In this document: positions 6,028-12,677 of the stretch, piece after piece
Layout: the number at the start of each line of letters is the position of its first letter
Position numbering within the stretch: position 1 is the first letter of the stretch
Assembly (NCBI GenBank): GCA_934504345.1
Contig: CAKSVR010000056.1
Span: 1 to 12,709 of the forward strand
From: an uncultured Agathobaculum sp.
GTDB lineage: Bacteria; Bacillota; Clostridia; Oscillospirales; Butyricicoccaceae
Length of the DNA: 12,709 bases
Direction: 5' to 3'
Translations under genes and position numbers: made by a program
Notes under the pieces: model-generated
Seen by the model: the letters and a program-made list of their open reading frames with translations, nothing else
The model's database searches: none
Told to the model about the DNA's origin: nothing

Positions 6028-7419
6028 ATGACAAATTCCAAAGTCGCAGCACGAGGGACTGCTGCGGACACGCTCAGCTGGGGAACACGACTTTCCTACG
6101 GCTGCGGCGACGTTGCCTGCAACATCGTTATGGCGGGTATGGTCAACTCACTGCTGACGCTGTTCTACACGGATTACGCCAACGTGCCTATTGCAACCGT
6201 CGGCCTGGTCATGCTCATCTCGCGTTTCTTTGACGGCTCCTCGGACGTCATCATGGGCGTTCTGGTCAACCGCACGCACTCCAAATGGGGTAAGGCGCGT
6301 CCGTGGATCCTGTGGATGGCGATACCGTATGTTATCTGCTCGATCTCGCTGTTCTGCGTGCCGCAGACCTCGACGACCCTGCAATTCTGGTACATCTTCG
6401 GCACCTACAACCTGCTGGCGACCGTGTGCTACACCGCTATCAACGTACCGTACGGCACGCTCTCTACCCTTATAGCAATCCAAACAAATACTGCACCAAG
6501 TGCGCGTATACAGCGCGCAAATATCATCGTCAATTTTCTTTGCCATGCGACAGCATGACTGCATCAAATTTCCTTGCTCTTTACGCGCTGTATGCGCTAC
6601 TTTTGCCGCATTATTTATTTGAATTGCTATATGACACGCTCCTCGCACGAACGCGATATGCTCTCCATCGTGCGTATGTCCATCGCGCCGGTCGGCCGTG
6701 CAGGCACAGCAGGAGCATATCGGCTTCGGCCGCAGCCTGAATGCACTGCTCTGCAACAAATATTTCTCGTCCTCATCCTGTGGACCATCACCGTCGTGCA
6801 GCAGACGCTTGTCGGCACGCTCGCGCCGTACTACTGCAAGTACATCTTCGGCAACGACAGCCTGTACAGCCTGCTCTACATGGCGGAGAACATCACGCTC
6901 ATCCTCGGTGCGCTGGCGTGTCCCCAGCTGCTGAGCCGATTCAGCAAGCGCGATCTGTGCCTGTCCGGCTGTGTGCTGGCCGTGCTGGCGCAGCTGCTCC
7001 TGTTCATCGACAGCCGCAGCTTCACCATGCTGTTTGCGGTCAGCATCGTCCGCGCCATCGGTCAGGCGCCGATCACCGCAGTCATCTTCGGCATGATGGG
7101 CGATGTCGTTGAGTACGGCCACTGGAAGTTCGGTGTTCGTCAGGAGAGCCTGATCTTCGGCGGCGGCAGCCTCGGCTTCAAGATCGGCAGCGGCATTTCC
7201 GCCGCCATCATCACTGCACTGCTCGGCGCGGCAGGCTTTGTCAGCTCGGTGAGCGGCGGCAACGCCCAGCCGGAGAGCGCAAAGCACATGATCGTAGCGA
7301 TCTATTAGTTTGGTATCCTCGCTATCTGGGTTGCCGCAGCGCTCGTGCTGCTGTTCTACAAGCTGGACAAGCAGTACCCGCAGATCGCGAAAGACCTCGA
7401 AGCACGTGCGAAAAAGTAA
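6028..7419 (+). pseudogene. Broken GPH-family sugar:cation symporter
   Basis: The start at 6028 has AAAGGA 9 nt upstream. The first 148 codons read as a glycoside-pentoside-hexuronide symporter of the MFS superfamily (LSYGCGDVACNIVMAGMVNS, RFFDGSSDVIMGVLVNRTHS, INVPYGTLSTL). Four lesions follow. A MITE-like element (6473-6629) brings a TGA at 6556. After SIAPVGR (about 6697) some 50-70 codons expected in the family are missing, and the text resumes one frame over as QAQQEHIGFGRSLNALLCNKYF-type coding from 6701. A frameshift at 6764-6766 restores the first frame (LVLILWTITVVQQTLVG). Finally an in-frame TAG at 7306 precedes a good C-terminus ending at 7419 (FGILAIWVAAALVLLFYKLD). The element and the lost block cannot be single-base read errors. 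The protein should be non-functional. Confidence 0.88.
6473..6629. mobile_element. 157-bp MITE-like element with TA target duplication
   Basis: The element is flanked by TA (6471-6472 and 6630-6631). Removing 159 nt rejoins the symporter reading LSTL-MTRSSHERD in frame. Its ends are inverted repeats: TAGCAATCCAAACAAATA at 6473-6490 and the complement of TAGCAATTCAAATAAATA at 6612-6629 (two mismatches in 18). The similarity continues inward to about 6521 and 6579, around ATACAGCGCG, so most of the element folds on itself. There is no coding capacity. TA duplication and short non-coding hairpin form fit a non-autonomous Tc1/mariner-IS630-type element moved by a transposase elsewhere. That family link is inferred from the TA alone. 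Confidence 0.85.
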
Positions 7420-7437
7420 TGCAAGCAGAATAAACAG

Positions 7438-7480
7438 ACCCGGCGGACAGAGAAATCCCTGTTCCGCCGGGTTTTTGTTT
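7438..7480 (+). terminator. Terminator of the former symporter gene
   Basis: ACCCGGCGG-ACAG pairs with CTGT-TCCGCCGGGT through a 13-bp stem with one bulge, followed by TTTTTGTTTT. It begins 19 bp after the ancestral stop at 7419, which supports that stop as the true gene end. Confidence 0.9.
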
Positions 7481-7488
7481 TCGGGCAA

Positions 7489-7514
7489 ACGAAAAGCGCT
7501 GCTTTACCGCAGCG
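7489..7514 (-). terminator. Small terminator at the end of the TetR gene
   Basis: On the minus strand CGCTGC (7514-7509) and GCAGCG (7502-7497) enclose a 6-nt loop containing the TetR stop codon; CTTTTCGTTT follows. It is short but well placed. Confidence 0.5.
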
Positions 7515-8076
7515 TCCGTATGCCTTTGGTGTGATATTCTACCAGAGCGTTCAGTCCGGCGCGGACTTCGCTCGGGCGCACGCGGTTTTTGAGAACGTGG
7601 ACCGTGCCGTCCACCAGATTGCGCGCCATGATCTGCGCGAGCATCAGGCTGTTGTCATCGTCCGCGAGCATGGGCCGTATCTTGGAGGCGATCAGGTCGA
7701 TCAGCACCGGGCGCAGATTCTCATAGCGCGTGCCGTTCGCCTGCTCCATGATGAGCAGCAGACCGTACTTCTCCGCCAGCAGCAGCGAGAGGATCTCCTC
7801 GGTGAGCAGCATCCGGAACTCCTCCGGCGCGATGCTCAGGTCGAGCCGCTTGTCGCGAAAGCGCAGGATGAGCCGCTTGAGGCCGTCCGCGGCGCTGTCG
7901 GTCAGCTCATAGAACAGCTCTTCCTTGTTCTTGAAGTAATGGTAGAGATTGCTCTTGCTGATATTGACCTTGTCCGCGATCATTTGCAGCGAGGTGCGGT
8001 CGTACCCGCGTTGTAGGAATAAATGCTCGGATTCGAGCAATATTTTGTGTCGAAGTTCATCTTTGAGTACCTGCAC
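7504..8076 (-). CDS. TetR-family transcriptional regulator
   Basis: 190 residues, the usual TetR length. The N-terminal DNA-binding domain is clear: a helix-turn-helix at 27-46 (RTSLQMIADKVNISKSNLYH) followed by YFKNKEELFYEL. The C-terminal ligand domain is unremarkable and its inducer is unknown. Start: GTG at 8076 (MQVLKDELRH), with AGGTGGGG 5 nt upstream. The ATG at 8145 lies ahead of the predicted -10 box and cannot be used. The gene stands alone between the broken symporter (convergent) and a long non-coding repeat region, so its target is not evident; it could be autoregulated. Confidence 0.92.
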   Translation of the reverse strand: MQVLKDELRHKILLESEHLFLQRGYDRTSLQMIADKVNISKSNLYHYFKNKEELFYELTDSAADGLKRLILRFRDKRLDLSIAPEEFRMLLTEEILSLLLAEKYGLLLIMEQANGTRYENLRPVLIDLIASKIRPMLADDDNSLMLAQIMARNLVDGTVHVLKNRVRPSEVRAGLNALVEYHTKGIRTLR

Positions 8077-8125
8077 GATAACCCCACCTGTTTGTTCGCT
8101 GCGTTTCACATCATTTACTACGTTT

Positions 8126-8155
8126 ATTATAGGGCAGGATGACACAGATTGTCAA
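8126..8155 (-). promoter_or_regulatory. Consensus sigma-A promoter of the TetR gene
   Basis: On the minus strand, perfect TTGACA (8155-8150), 18-bp spacer, perfect TATAAT (8131-8126). The predicted transcript starts near 8119, giving a 43-nt leader to the GTG at 8076. Confidence 0.85.
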
Positions 8156-8205
8156 GAATGAGCGGGTCTATTCGGCGGCAGTCGTTTTTCCTGCCCCCTT
8201 TTCAT

Positions 8206-8470
8206 GGTGCAGCCGAGTTGCGGAGCGATACGCCATAGCCGGGCGGCAGTCCTTTCCCCGGTATCCGTTCTCTGGTGCAGCCGAGTTGCGTTAGCAATAC
8301 GCCGTTTCCGGGCTGGGGTTTCGCCGCTTGCGAGCGGCGGGAGAACGGCGCTCCCGCGCGGGGCCAAAAGGATAGACAACCTACGGTTTTCTATCCTCTT
8401 GGGACTCCAACTTTCCCTTAATTGTTAAGCCGGCGCACGGAACGGCTTCGCCGTTCCTATTTGTGCTCGG
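8206..8470 (+). repeat. Composite hairpin repeat, left copy
   Basis: A non-coding block with four recognisable parts. Two related modules start GGTGCAGCCGAGTTGCG at 8206-8252 and 8274-8318. A hairpin CGCCGCT/AGCGGCG lies at 8322-8339. A longer hairpin spans 8364-8402 (AGGATAGA / TCTATCCT stem, CCAA/TTGG outer pairs). Weaker matches continue to a GGAACGGC-TTC-GCCGTTCC hairpin at 8439-8457. All have counterparts in the right copy in opposite orientation. It resembles dispersed REP/BIME-type intergenic repeats; whether other copies exist in the genome cannot be seen here. Confidence 0.7.
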
Positions 8471-8640
8471 GACCGAAAAAGGAGAACGGCAGTACCGTTA
8501 CCAGCTCGTAGGCCGCAAAGCGCCATTCCTTTCACAGCTACGCTCAAGCCGTTAGAGCTCTGCTACACCCAGTTACGCAAAACCAGTGCAATCTGCCGCG
8601 ATAACGCCGCGGCAGTGCGAAAAACGTGAACCGATACCCG
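8471..8640. other. Non-coding centre between the two inverted repeat copies
   Basis: No credible reading frame with a ribosome binding site. The one clear element is a hairpin, CTGCCGCG (8593-8600) with CGCGGCAG (8608-8615), at the GC-rich end of the stretch. Nothing else is recognised. Confidence 0.5.
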
Positions 8641-8918
8641 TTCCTTTATGCGAGTTACCTACGAAGTAGGGCCGTAAGGCCCGTTCGCGAGGCTGCTGAG
8701 GGAAAGGGGTGATTCGCAAGAGGGTGGAAACCGTAGGTGTCTACCCTCTTGTGCGCCCGCCGCGCGTGCGGCCCGTTCCCGCCGCCCGCAGACGGCGAAA
8801 CTCCCCAGCCCGGCAACGGCGTATTGCTCACGCAACTCGTCTGCACCGGATAACGGCTGCCAAGGAAAGGGCTGCCGCCCGGCTGCGGCGCAGCGCTCAC
8901 GCGCCTCGCGTGCACCGG
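8640..8918 (-). repeat. Composite hairpin repeat, right copy (inverted)
   Basis: Read on the minus strand, this block repeats the left copy in the same order. A module at 8917-8870 (GGTGCACGCGAGGCGCG) is followed by a closer match at 8848-8801 (GGTGCAGACGAGTTGCG, then AGCAATACGCCGTT). A GGCGGGAACGG stretch follows, then the hairpin at 8717-8751 (CAAGAGGGT / ACCCTCTTG) around the shared CCTACGGTTT. Small stems CCTAC/GTAGG (8658-8670) and GGGCC/GGCCC (8669-8682) lie at the inner end. By eye the arms are roughly three-quarters identical, with many paired changes in the stems. Confidence 0.7.
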
Positions 8919-8959
8919 AAAGCGGGTGCAGGAAATGGGCTGCTGCATTTTCCCAGCAA

Positions 8960-8985
8960 AAAAGGACCCGAAACCGGGTCCTTTT
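8960..8985 (-). terminator. Terminator of the oxaloacetate decarboxylase operon
   Basis: A perfect 11-bp stem (8960-8970 / 8975-8985) with a 4-nt loop, running into six T on the minus strand. It begins 9 bp after the oadB stop. Confidence 0.93.
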
Positions 8986-8994
8986 CGTTTGGAT

Positions 8995-10146
8995 TTACGC
9001 GCCGAAAACCTTGAGGATGAAGCCCGCCGCAACGGCCGAGCCGATTACGCCGGCAACGTTCGGGCCCATGGCGTGCATGAGCAGGAAGTTCGCCGGATTG
9101 GCCTTCTGGCCCTCGACCTGCGACACGCGGGCCGCCATCGGAACGGCGGAAACACCGGCCGAGCCGATCAGCGGGTTTACCTTGCCGCCGGTCAGCTTGT
9201 ACATGACCTTGCCGAACAGCAGGCCGCCGACCGTGGAGAACACGAACGCGATCAGGCCGAGAATGATGATCTTGATGGTTTCCCAGGTCAGGAACGTGGA
9301 AGCGATGGCCTTGCAGCCGACCGACAGACCGAGGAAAATGGTGACGATGTTGCACAGCGCGTTCTGCGCGGTGTCGGAGAGGCGGTCGGTAACGCCGCAC
9401 TCACGCAGCAGGTTGCCCAGCATGAGCATACCGATCAGCGGCGCGGTGTCCGGGATGAGCAGGATAACGATGATGGCTACCGCGATCGGGAAGATGATCT
9501 TCTCGGTCTTGGAAACCTGACGGAGCTGCTCCATCTTGACCTCGCGCTCCTTCTTGGTCGTCAGCAGGCGCATGAGCGGCGGCTGAATGAGCGGAATGAG
9601 CGCCATGTACGAGTACGCCGCGATAGCAATGGCCGGAAGATAATCCGAAGCCAGTCGGGATGCGACCAGAATAGATGTCGGGCCGTCCGCACCGCCGATG
9701 ATGGCGATAGCCGCCGCAACAGCGCCCGGGAAGCCCAGCGCCAGCGCCAGCAGAAATGCCGAGAAGATACCGAGCTGCGCCGCTGCGCCCAGCAGCAGCG
9801 AGGACGGACGGGCGATCAGCGGGCCGAAGTCGGTCATCGCGCCGATGCCGAGGAAGATGATGGACGGATAGATGGCGTGCTGTACGCCCTGATAGAACAC
9901 CCACAGCATACCGGGGCTCGAACCATCGACCGGCGCGTTGAGCATACCGGTCAGCGGCAGGTTTGCCAGCAGCATACCGAATGCGATCGGAACGAGCAGC
10001 AGCGGCTCGAATTTTTTACCGATGCCCATGTACAGCAGCACGCACGCAATGATGATCATGATAAGGCTGCGCGGATCCTCCGCAAAGGAGGCAAAGCCCG
10101 AGCTTGCCAGAATGCTGCCTAATGCATCGAAAAACGAAAATTGCAT
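8995..10146 (-). CDS. oadB: Oxaloacetate decarboxylase Na+ pump, beta subunit
   Basis: 383 residues, close to family length. This is the multi-pass membrane subunit that decarboxylates carboxybiotin and couples it to Na+ export. Conserved motifs are present: IIGGADGPTSI (149-159, with the Na+-site Asp154), NPLIGSAGVSAVPMAARVSQ (324-343) and HAMGPNVAGVIGSAVAAG (358-375). About nine or more hydrophobic segments are visible. Start ATG at 10146 with GGGAGG 8 nt upstream. It is the last gene of the operon, 15 bp after the biotin carrier gene, and is followed by a strong terminator. Beta subunits of methylmalonyl-CoA and glutaconyl-CoA decarboxylases look alike; the alpha subunit upstream decides for oxaloacetate. 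Confidence 0.93.
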   Translation of the reverse strand: MQFSFFDALGSILASSGFASFAEDPRSLIMIIIACVLLYMGIGKKFEPLLLVPIAFGMLLANLPLTGMLNAPVDGSSPGMLWVFYQGVQHAIYPSIIFLGIGAMTDFGPLIARPSSLLLGAAAQLGIFSAFLLALALGFPGAVAAAIAIIGGADGPTSILVASRLASDYLPAIAIAAYSYMALIPLIQPPLMRLLTTKKEREVKMEQLRQVSKTEKIIFPIAVAIIVILLIPDTAPLIGMLMLGNLLRECGVTDRLSDTAQNALCNIVTIFLGLSVGCKAIASTFLTWETIKIIILGLIAFVFSTVGGLLFGKVMYKLTGGKVNPLIGSAGVSAVPMAARVSQVEGQKANPANFLLMHAMGPNVAGVIGSAVAAGFILKVFGA

Positions 10147-10161
10147 AGTGAGCGCCTCCCG

Positions 10162-10548
10162 TTACATCGTGCAGAGTGCTGCGCCGGTCTGCACGGAAGC
10201 GCCCTTCTGGACACATACCGAGCCGACCGTGCCGTCATGCGGCGCGCAGATCTCGTTCTCCATCTTCATGGCCTCGAGGATGAACAGAACGTCGCCGGCC
10301 TTGACAGCCTGACCTGCCACACAGCGCACATCGAGGATGGTGCCCGGCATGGGCGCTGCGACGGTTTCGCCGCCGGCGGGCGCCGCTGCGGGAGCCGGTG
10401 CAGGCGCTGCCGCCGGAGCGGGCGCTGCTGCGGGTGCCGGTGCCGCCGCAGTCGGTGCGGGAGCTGCGCCGGTCGGGATCGCGCTGACCGAGCCCTTTTC
10501 TACTTCTACTTCAAACTGCTTGCCGTTAAGCGATACCTGATATTTCAT
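10162..10548 (-). CDS. Free-standing biotin carrier protein of the decarboxylase
   Basis: 128 residues. It has a short N-terminal segment (1-20), a flexible Ala/Pro linker (about 27-58) and a biotinyl-lipoyl domain (62-128) with the biotinylation motif EAMKM (Lys95). It moves CO2 as carboxybiotin between the alpha subunit in the cytoplasm and the beta subunit at the membrane. In many oxaloacetate decarboxylases this domain is fused to the alpha subunit; here alpha lacks it and this protein supplies it, as in the GcdC/MmdC type. A GGGGG-rich ribosome binding site lies 9 nt before the ATG at 10548. It sits 14 bp after oadG. Confidence 0.93.
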   Translation of the reverse strand: MKYQVSLNGKQFEVEVEKGSVSAIPTGAAPAPTAAAPAPAAAPAPAAAPAPAPAAAPAGGETVAAPMPGTILDVRCVAGQAVKAGDVLFILEAMKMENEICAPHDGTVGSVCVQKGASVQTGAALCTM

Positions 10549-10562
10549 GTTTCATTTCCCCC

Positions 10563-10907
10563 TTAAAGCGCCTTGATGGACTTGAATACGAGCTGATCGA
10601 GCGGAATACCCGTTTCGTGGCTGACGATCGCCATGACACAGGCGGCCTCGATCTCGCTGACACCCTCCAGCTTGACCTGCGGGACAGCTGCGGGCGCGGG
10701 TGCTGCCGGTGTCGGCGCCGGCGCCGGAGCGGACGGAGCCGCTGCACCGGCCGAGGCCGGATGTGCGGTGTGTTTCTCAAGCGCACCTACCGCGCGGGAA
10801 ATAACAACAATGATACCCCAAAGAAGCGCCAGCATCAGAAAGACGATGACGATACCGGACAGAGCGATCATCAGTGCGTCCAGTACGCTGATCGGATCAT
10901 GTACCAT
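10563..10907 (-). CDS. oadG: Oxaloacetate decarboxylase gamma subunit
   Basis: 114 residues. One membrane helix (about 10-37, SVLDALMIALSGIVIVFLML onward) is followed by an Ala/Pro linker (about 50-76) and a small conserved C-terminal domain (EIEAACVMAIVSHETGIPLD). The gamma subunit tethers alpha to beta and stabilises the complex. The start was set at ATG 10907: AAGGAGG, which lies inside the last codons of oadA, is 10 nt away, while the in-frame GTG at 10913 is only 4 nt from it and overlaps the oadA stop. The two genes are 2 bp apart, so their translation is likely coupled. OadG/MmdD-type proteins vary greatly, so the name rests on topology and operon position. Confidence 0.85.
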   Translation of the reverse strand: MVHDPISVLDALMIALSGIVIVFLMLALLWGIIVVISRAVGALEKHTAHPASAGAAAPSAPAPAPTPAAPAPAAVPQVKLEGVSEIEAACVMAIVSHETGIPLDQLVFKSIKAL

Positions 10908-10909
10908 GC

Positions 10910-12286
10910 TCACTCAACCTCCTTGAACGAATAGCTTGCGGTGAAGGTCTGCTCGCGGCGCTCGAAGAACTGCTCTGCCTGCTGCGGGAATGCGATGTAG
11001 GACAGCACATCCTCCTCGCTGCGGGCGCGGGTGCCGAGGTGCTCGCGTGCAGCCGGGAACTCAGGCTCGAGCGTGTCCGCGAAGCGGCCGGTCATCGGCT
11101 GCTCGTCGCCGAGCACCTTCTTTGCCAGCTCTGCGTTGACCTCGCCGGGCGCTTTGCCGTATTCACCCTTGATATAGCTCTTGATCTCCTTGCCGATGGA
11201 CTTGTAGCGGCCGCCCAGCAGCACGTTGACCGTTGCCTGTACGCCGACCATCTGCGAGAGCGGCGTTACCAGCGGCGGATAGCCCATGTCGGCACGCACG
11301 CGCGGCGTTTCCGCGAGGACTTCGTCCAGACGGTCGATGGCGTTCTGGGCCTTGAGCTGTGCCACAAGGTTGGACAGCATACCGCCCGGGATCTGGTACA
11401 CGAGCGCATCGGTCTTGGTGGACAGGACATACAGGTCGAACATACCGCTCGCCGCGAACTTGTCCTTGACCGGCACGAAAAATTCGTTGATCTCATGCAG
11501 CGTTTTGGAATCCACGCCGCAGTCATAGCCCATCTGCTGGAGCGCGTAGACCATGGACTCGGTCGCAGGCTGGCTGGTGCCGCCCGACATACACGAAGTC
11601 GCGCAGTCGATGCCGTCTGCGCCCGCCTCGGCGGCCTTGAGGTAAGTCATGTAGCCCAGACCGGTGGTGGCGTGCGTGTGCACATACACCGGGATTTTAA
11701 TATTTTGCTTTAATGCCGTGACGAGGTCGTAGCACTCCTGCGGGCTCATGATGCCCGCCATATCTTTGATGCACAGCGAGTTGCAGCCCATCGCCTCGAT
11801 CTGTTTGCCGAGGGATACGAACATCTCCAGATTGTGGATCGGGCTGAGCGTGTAGCAGATGCAGCCCTGTGCATGGCCGCCCGCCCGCAGGCATTCGTCC
11901 ACGGCGGTTTCGATGTTTCGCAGGTCGTTGAGCGCATCGAAGATGCGGATGATGTCCATGCCGTTCTCGATGCTCTTTCGCACGAACCGGCGCACGGTGT
12001 CATCCGAATAATGGTGATAACCGAGCAGATTCTGGCCGCGCAGCAGCATTTGCAGCTTGGTATTCTTCATGTGTGCCTTGATGTTCCGCAGGCGCTCCCA
12101 CGGGTCCTCATGCAGATAGCGCAGACAGGAATCGAACGTCGCGCCGCCCCAGCACTCGATCGAGTGATAGCCGGCCTGATCCATTTTGTCCAGAATGCCC
12201 TCAAAATCCTCAAACGGCATTCGGGTCGCGATGAGCGACTGCTGTGCATCACGCAGCACCGTTTCGGTTATGTGCATTTGTTTCAC
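10910..12286 (-). CDS. oadA: Oxaloacetate decarboxylase alpha subunit (carboxyltransferase, no biotin domain)
   Basis: 458 residues. A TIM-barrel carboxyltransferase of the OadA / pyruvate carboxylase / transcarboxylase 5S family, followed by the conserved PYC_OADA domain. Active-site pieces: LRDAQQS (Asp13), IKDMAG (Lys174, the carboxylated lysine) and HTH (His203, His205, metal ligands). It transfers the carboxyl group of oxaloacetate to biotin, releasing pyruvate. The usual C-terminal biotin domain (full length about 590) is absent and is provided by the separate carrier gene. The start is a GTG at 12286 with GGAGGGGG 7 nt upstream; the ATG 9 nt downstream is too far from it. First gene of the operon alpha-gamma-carrier-beta. 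Confidence 0.93.
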   Translation of the reverse strand: MKQMHITETVLRDAQQSLIATRMPFEDFEGILDKMDQAGYHSIECWGGATFDSCLRYLHEDPWERLRNIKAHMKNTKLQMLLRGQNLLGYHHYSDDTVRRFVRKSIENGMDIIRIFDALNDLRNIETAVDECLRAGGHAQGCICYTLSPIHNLEMFVSLGKQIEAMGCNSLCIKDMAGIMSPQECYDLVTALKQNIKIPVYVHTHATTGLGYMTYLKAAEAGADGIDCATSCMSGGTSQPATESMVYALQQMGYDCGVDSKTLHEINEFFVPVKDKFAASGMFDLYVLSTKTDALVYQIPGGMLSNLVAQLKAQNAIDRLDEVLAETPRVRADMGYPPLVTPLSQMVGVQATVNVLLGGRYKSIGKEIKSYIKGEYGKAPGEVNAELAKKVLGDEQPMTGRFADTLEPEFPAAREHLGTRARSEEDVLSYIAFPQQAEQFFERREQTFTASYSFKEVE

Positions 12287-12312
12287 AAGTATGCCCCCTC
12301 CTTCGGGAAATC

Positions 12313-12337
12313 GGATAAGGGTCGTCCCTCATTATCC
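12313..12337 (-). promoter_or_regulatory. Leader hairpin or operator of the decarboxylase operon
   Basis: GGATAA (12313-12318) and TTATCC (12332-12337) enclose GGG-TCGT-CCC with a 3-nt bulge. It lies at about +6 of the predicted transcript, well upstream of the ribosome binding site. It could stabilise the mRNA or bind a regulator. Confidence 0.4.
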
Positions 12338-12349
12338 CATATATATTGT

Positions 12350-12378
12350 ATCATATCACGTTCTCCGCCGTCTTTCAA
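12350..12378 (-). promoter_or_regulatory. Sigma-A promoter of the decarboxylase operon
   Basis: On the minus strand TTGAAA (12378-12373), 17-bp spacer, TATGAT (12355-12350). Transcription would start near 12343, leaving a leader of about 57 nt before the GTG of oadA. Confidence 0.7.
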
Positions 12379-12398
12379 GATTTTGCTTTGCTGAAGCA

Positions 12399-12422
12399 GC
12401 GGACTAAATTTTTGCTGTCCGC
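12399..12422. promoter_or_regulatory. GCGGAC-N12-GTCCGC inverted repeat
   Basis: A perfect 6-bp dyad with an AT-rich 12-bp spacer, 20 bp upstream of the oadA -35 and 27 bp upstream of the tRNA-side -35. It could be an activator site for either unit. A weak terminator is less likely. Confidence 0.3.
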
Positions 12423-12449
12423 AAAGCCGTTTTTCTCCCGTAATATCGA

Positions 12450-12478
12450 TTGACTTTTTCGCCAGAATGCAGTAATAT
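12450..12478 (+). promoter_or_regulatory. Sigma-A-like promoter facing the tRNA-like array
   Basis: TTGACT (12450-12455), 17-bp spacer, TAATAT (12473-12478). The predicted start is near 12485, about 25 bp before the first tRNA-like unit, a typical tRNA promoter distance. It suggests the array is, or was, transcribed. Confidence 0.6.
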
Positions 12479-12510
12479 AGATATGTTCCGTGCCTGTGCA
12501 GCGCGGATAT

Positions 12511-12586
12511 GTCTTCGCAGCTCAGCCGGATAGAGCATTCGCCTCCTAATTATCGGATGCTTCTTGTTCTGTTTCCTGTGAAAACT
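12511..12586 (+). pseudogene. tRNA-Arg(CCU)-like unit 1, degenerate
   Basis: A D-stem GCTC/GAGC (12520-12523, 12533-12536) with a normal D-loop containing GG. The anticodon loop is CTCCTAA (12543-12549), so the anticodon is CCU (arginine). The acceptor strand GTCTTCG pairs at six of seven positions with TGAAAAC (12579-12585), giving a plausible tRNA length. But the anticodon stem (TTCGC versus TTATC) does not pair, and the T-arm is poor (TTCTGTT loop, unpaired stem). Either a decaying tRNA gene or a tRNA-derived element with another use; not a working tRNA as read. Confidence 0.6.
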
Positions 12587-12602
12587 TCATATTTTTTCAT
12601 TT

Positions 12603-12677
12603 GTCTCAGTACCTCAGTTGGATAGAGGGTTCGCCTCCTAAGCGGCAGATTGTTCGATTCCTTCGAGCAGTAAAAAT
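12603..12677 (+). pseudogene. tRNA-Arg(CCU)-like unit 2, degenerate
   Basis: GTCTCAG, then TA, then D-stem CCTC/GAGG (12612-12615, 12625-12628): both strands differ from unit 1 yet still pair. The anticodon loop CTCCTAA (12635-12641, CCU) sits on a stem that pairs at four of five positions (TTCGC/GCGGC). A T-loop-like TTCGATT follows (12653-12659), but the variable region and T-stem are shortened and the acceptor 3' strand is not recognisable. The 3' boundary is approximate. Confidence 0.6.

Noticed and set aside
6148..7488. 446-codon open frame on the minus strand opposite the symporter
   Set aside because: Its translation is rich in Asp, Arg, His and Ala with no domain pattern. It has no proper start signal, and the plus strand reads as recognisable GPH symporter coding. 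It is an antisense shadow that also runs through the inserted element.
8655..9032. Open frames inside the inverted repeat region
   Set aside because: They lie within palindromic repeats, lack ribosome binding sites, and their composition follows the repeat sequence.
8926..10122. 398-codon plus-strand open frame opposite oadB
   Set aside because: Low-complexity Arg/Gln/Asp-rich composition. oadB on the other strand has clear family motifs, a ribosome binding site and a terminator.
12511..12586. Working tRNA-Arg gene
   Set aside because: D-arm, anticodon and acceptor are plausible, but the anticodon stem and T-stem do not pair. It is listed as degenerate instead.
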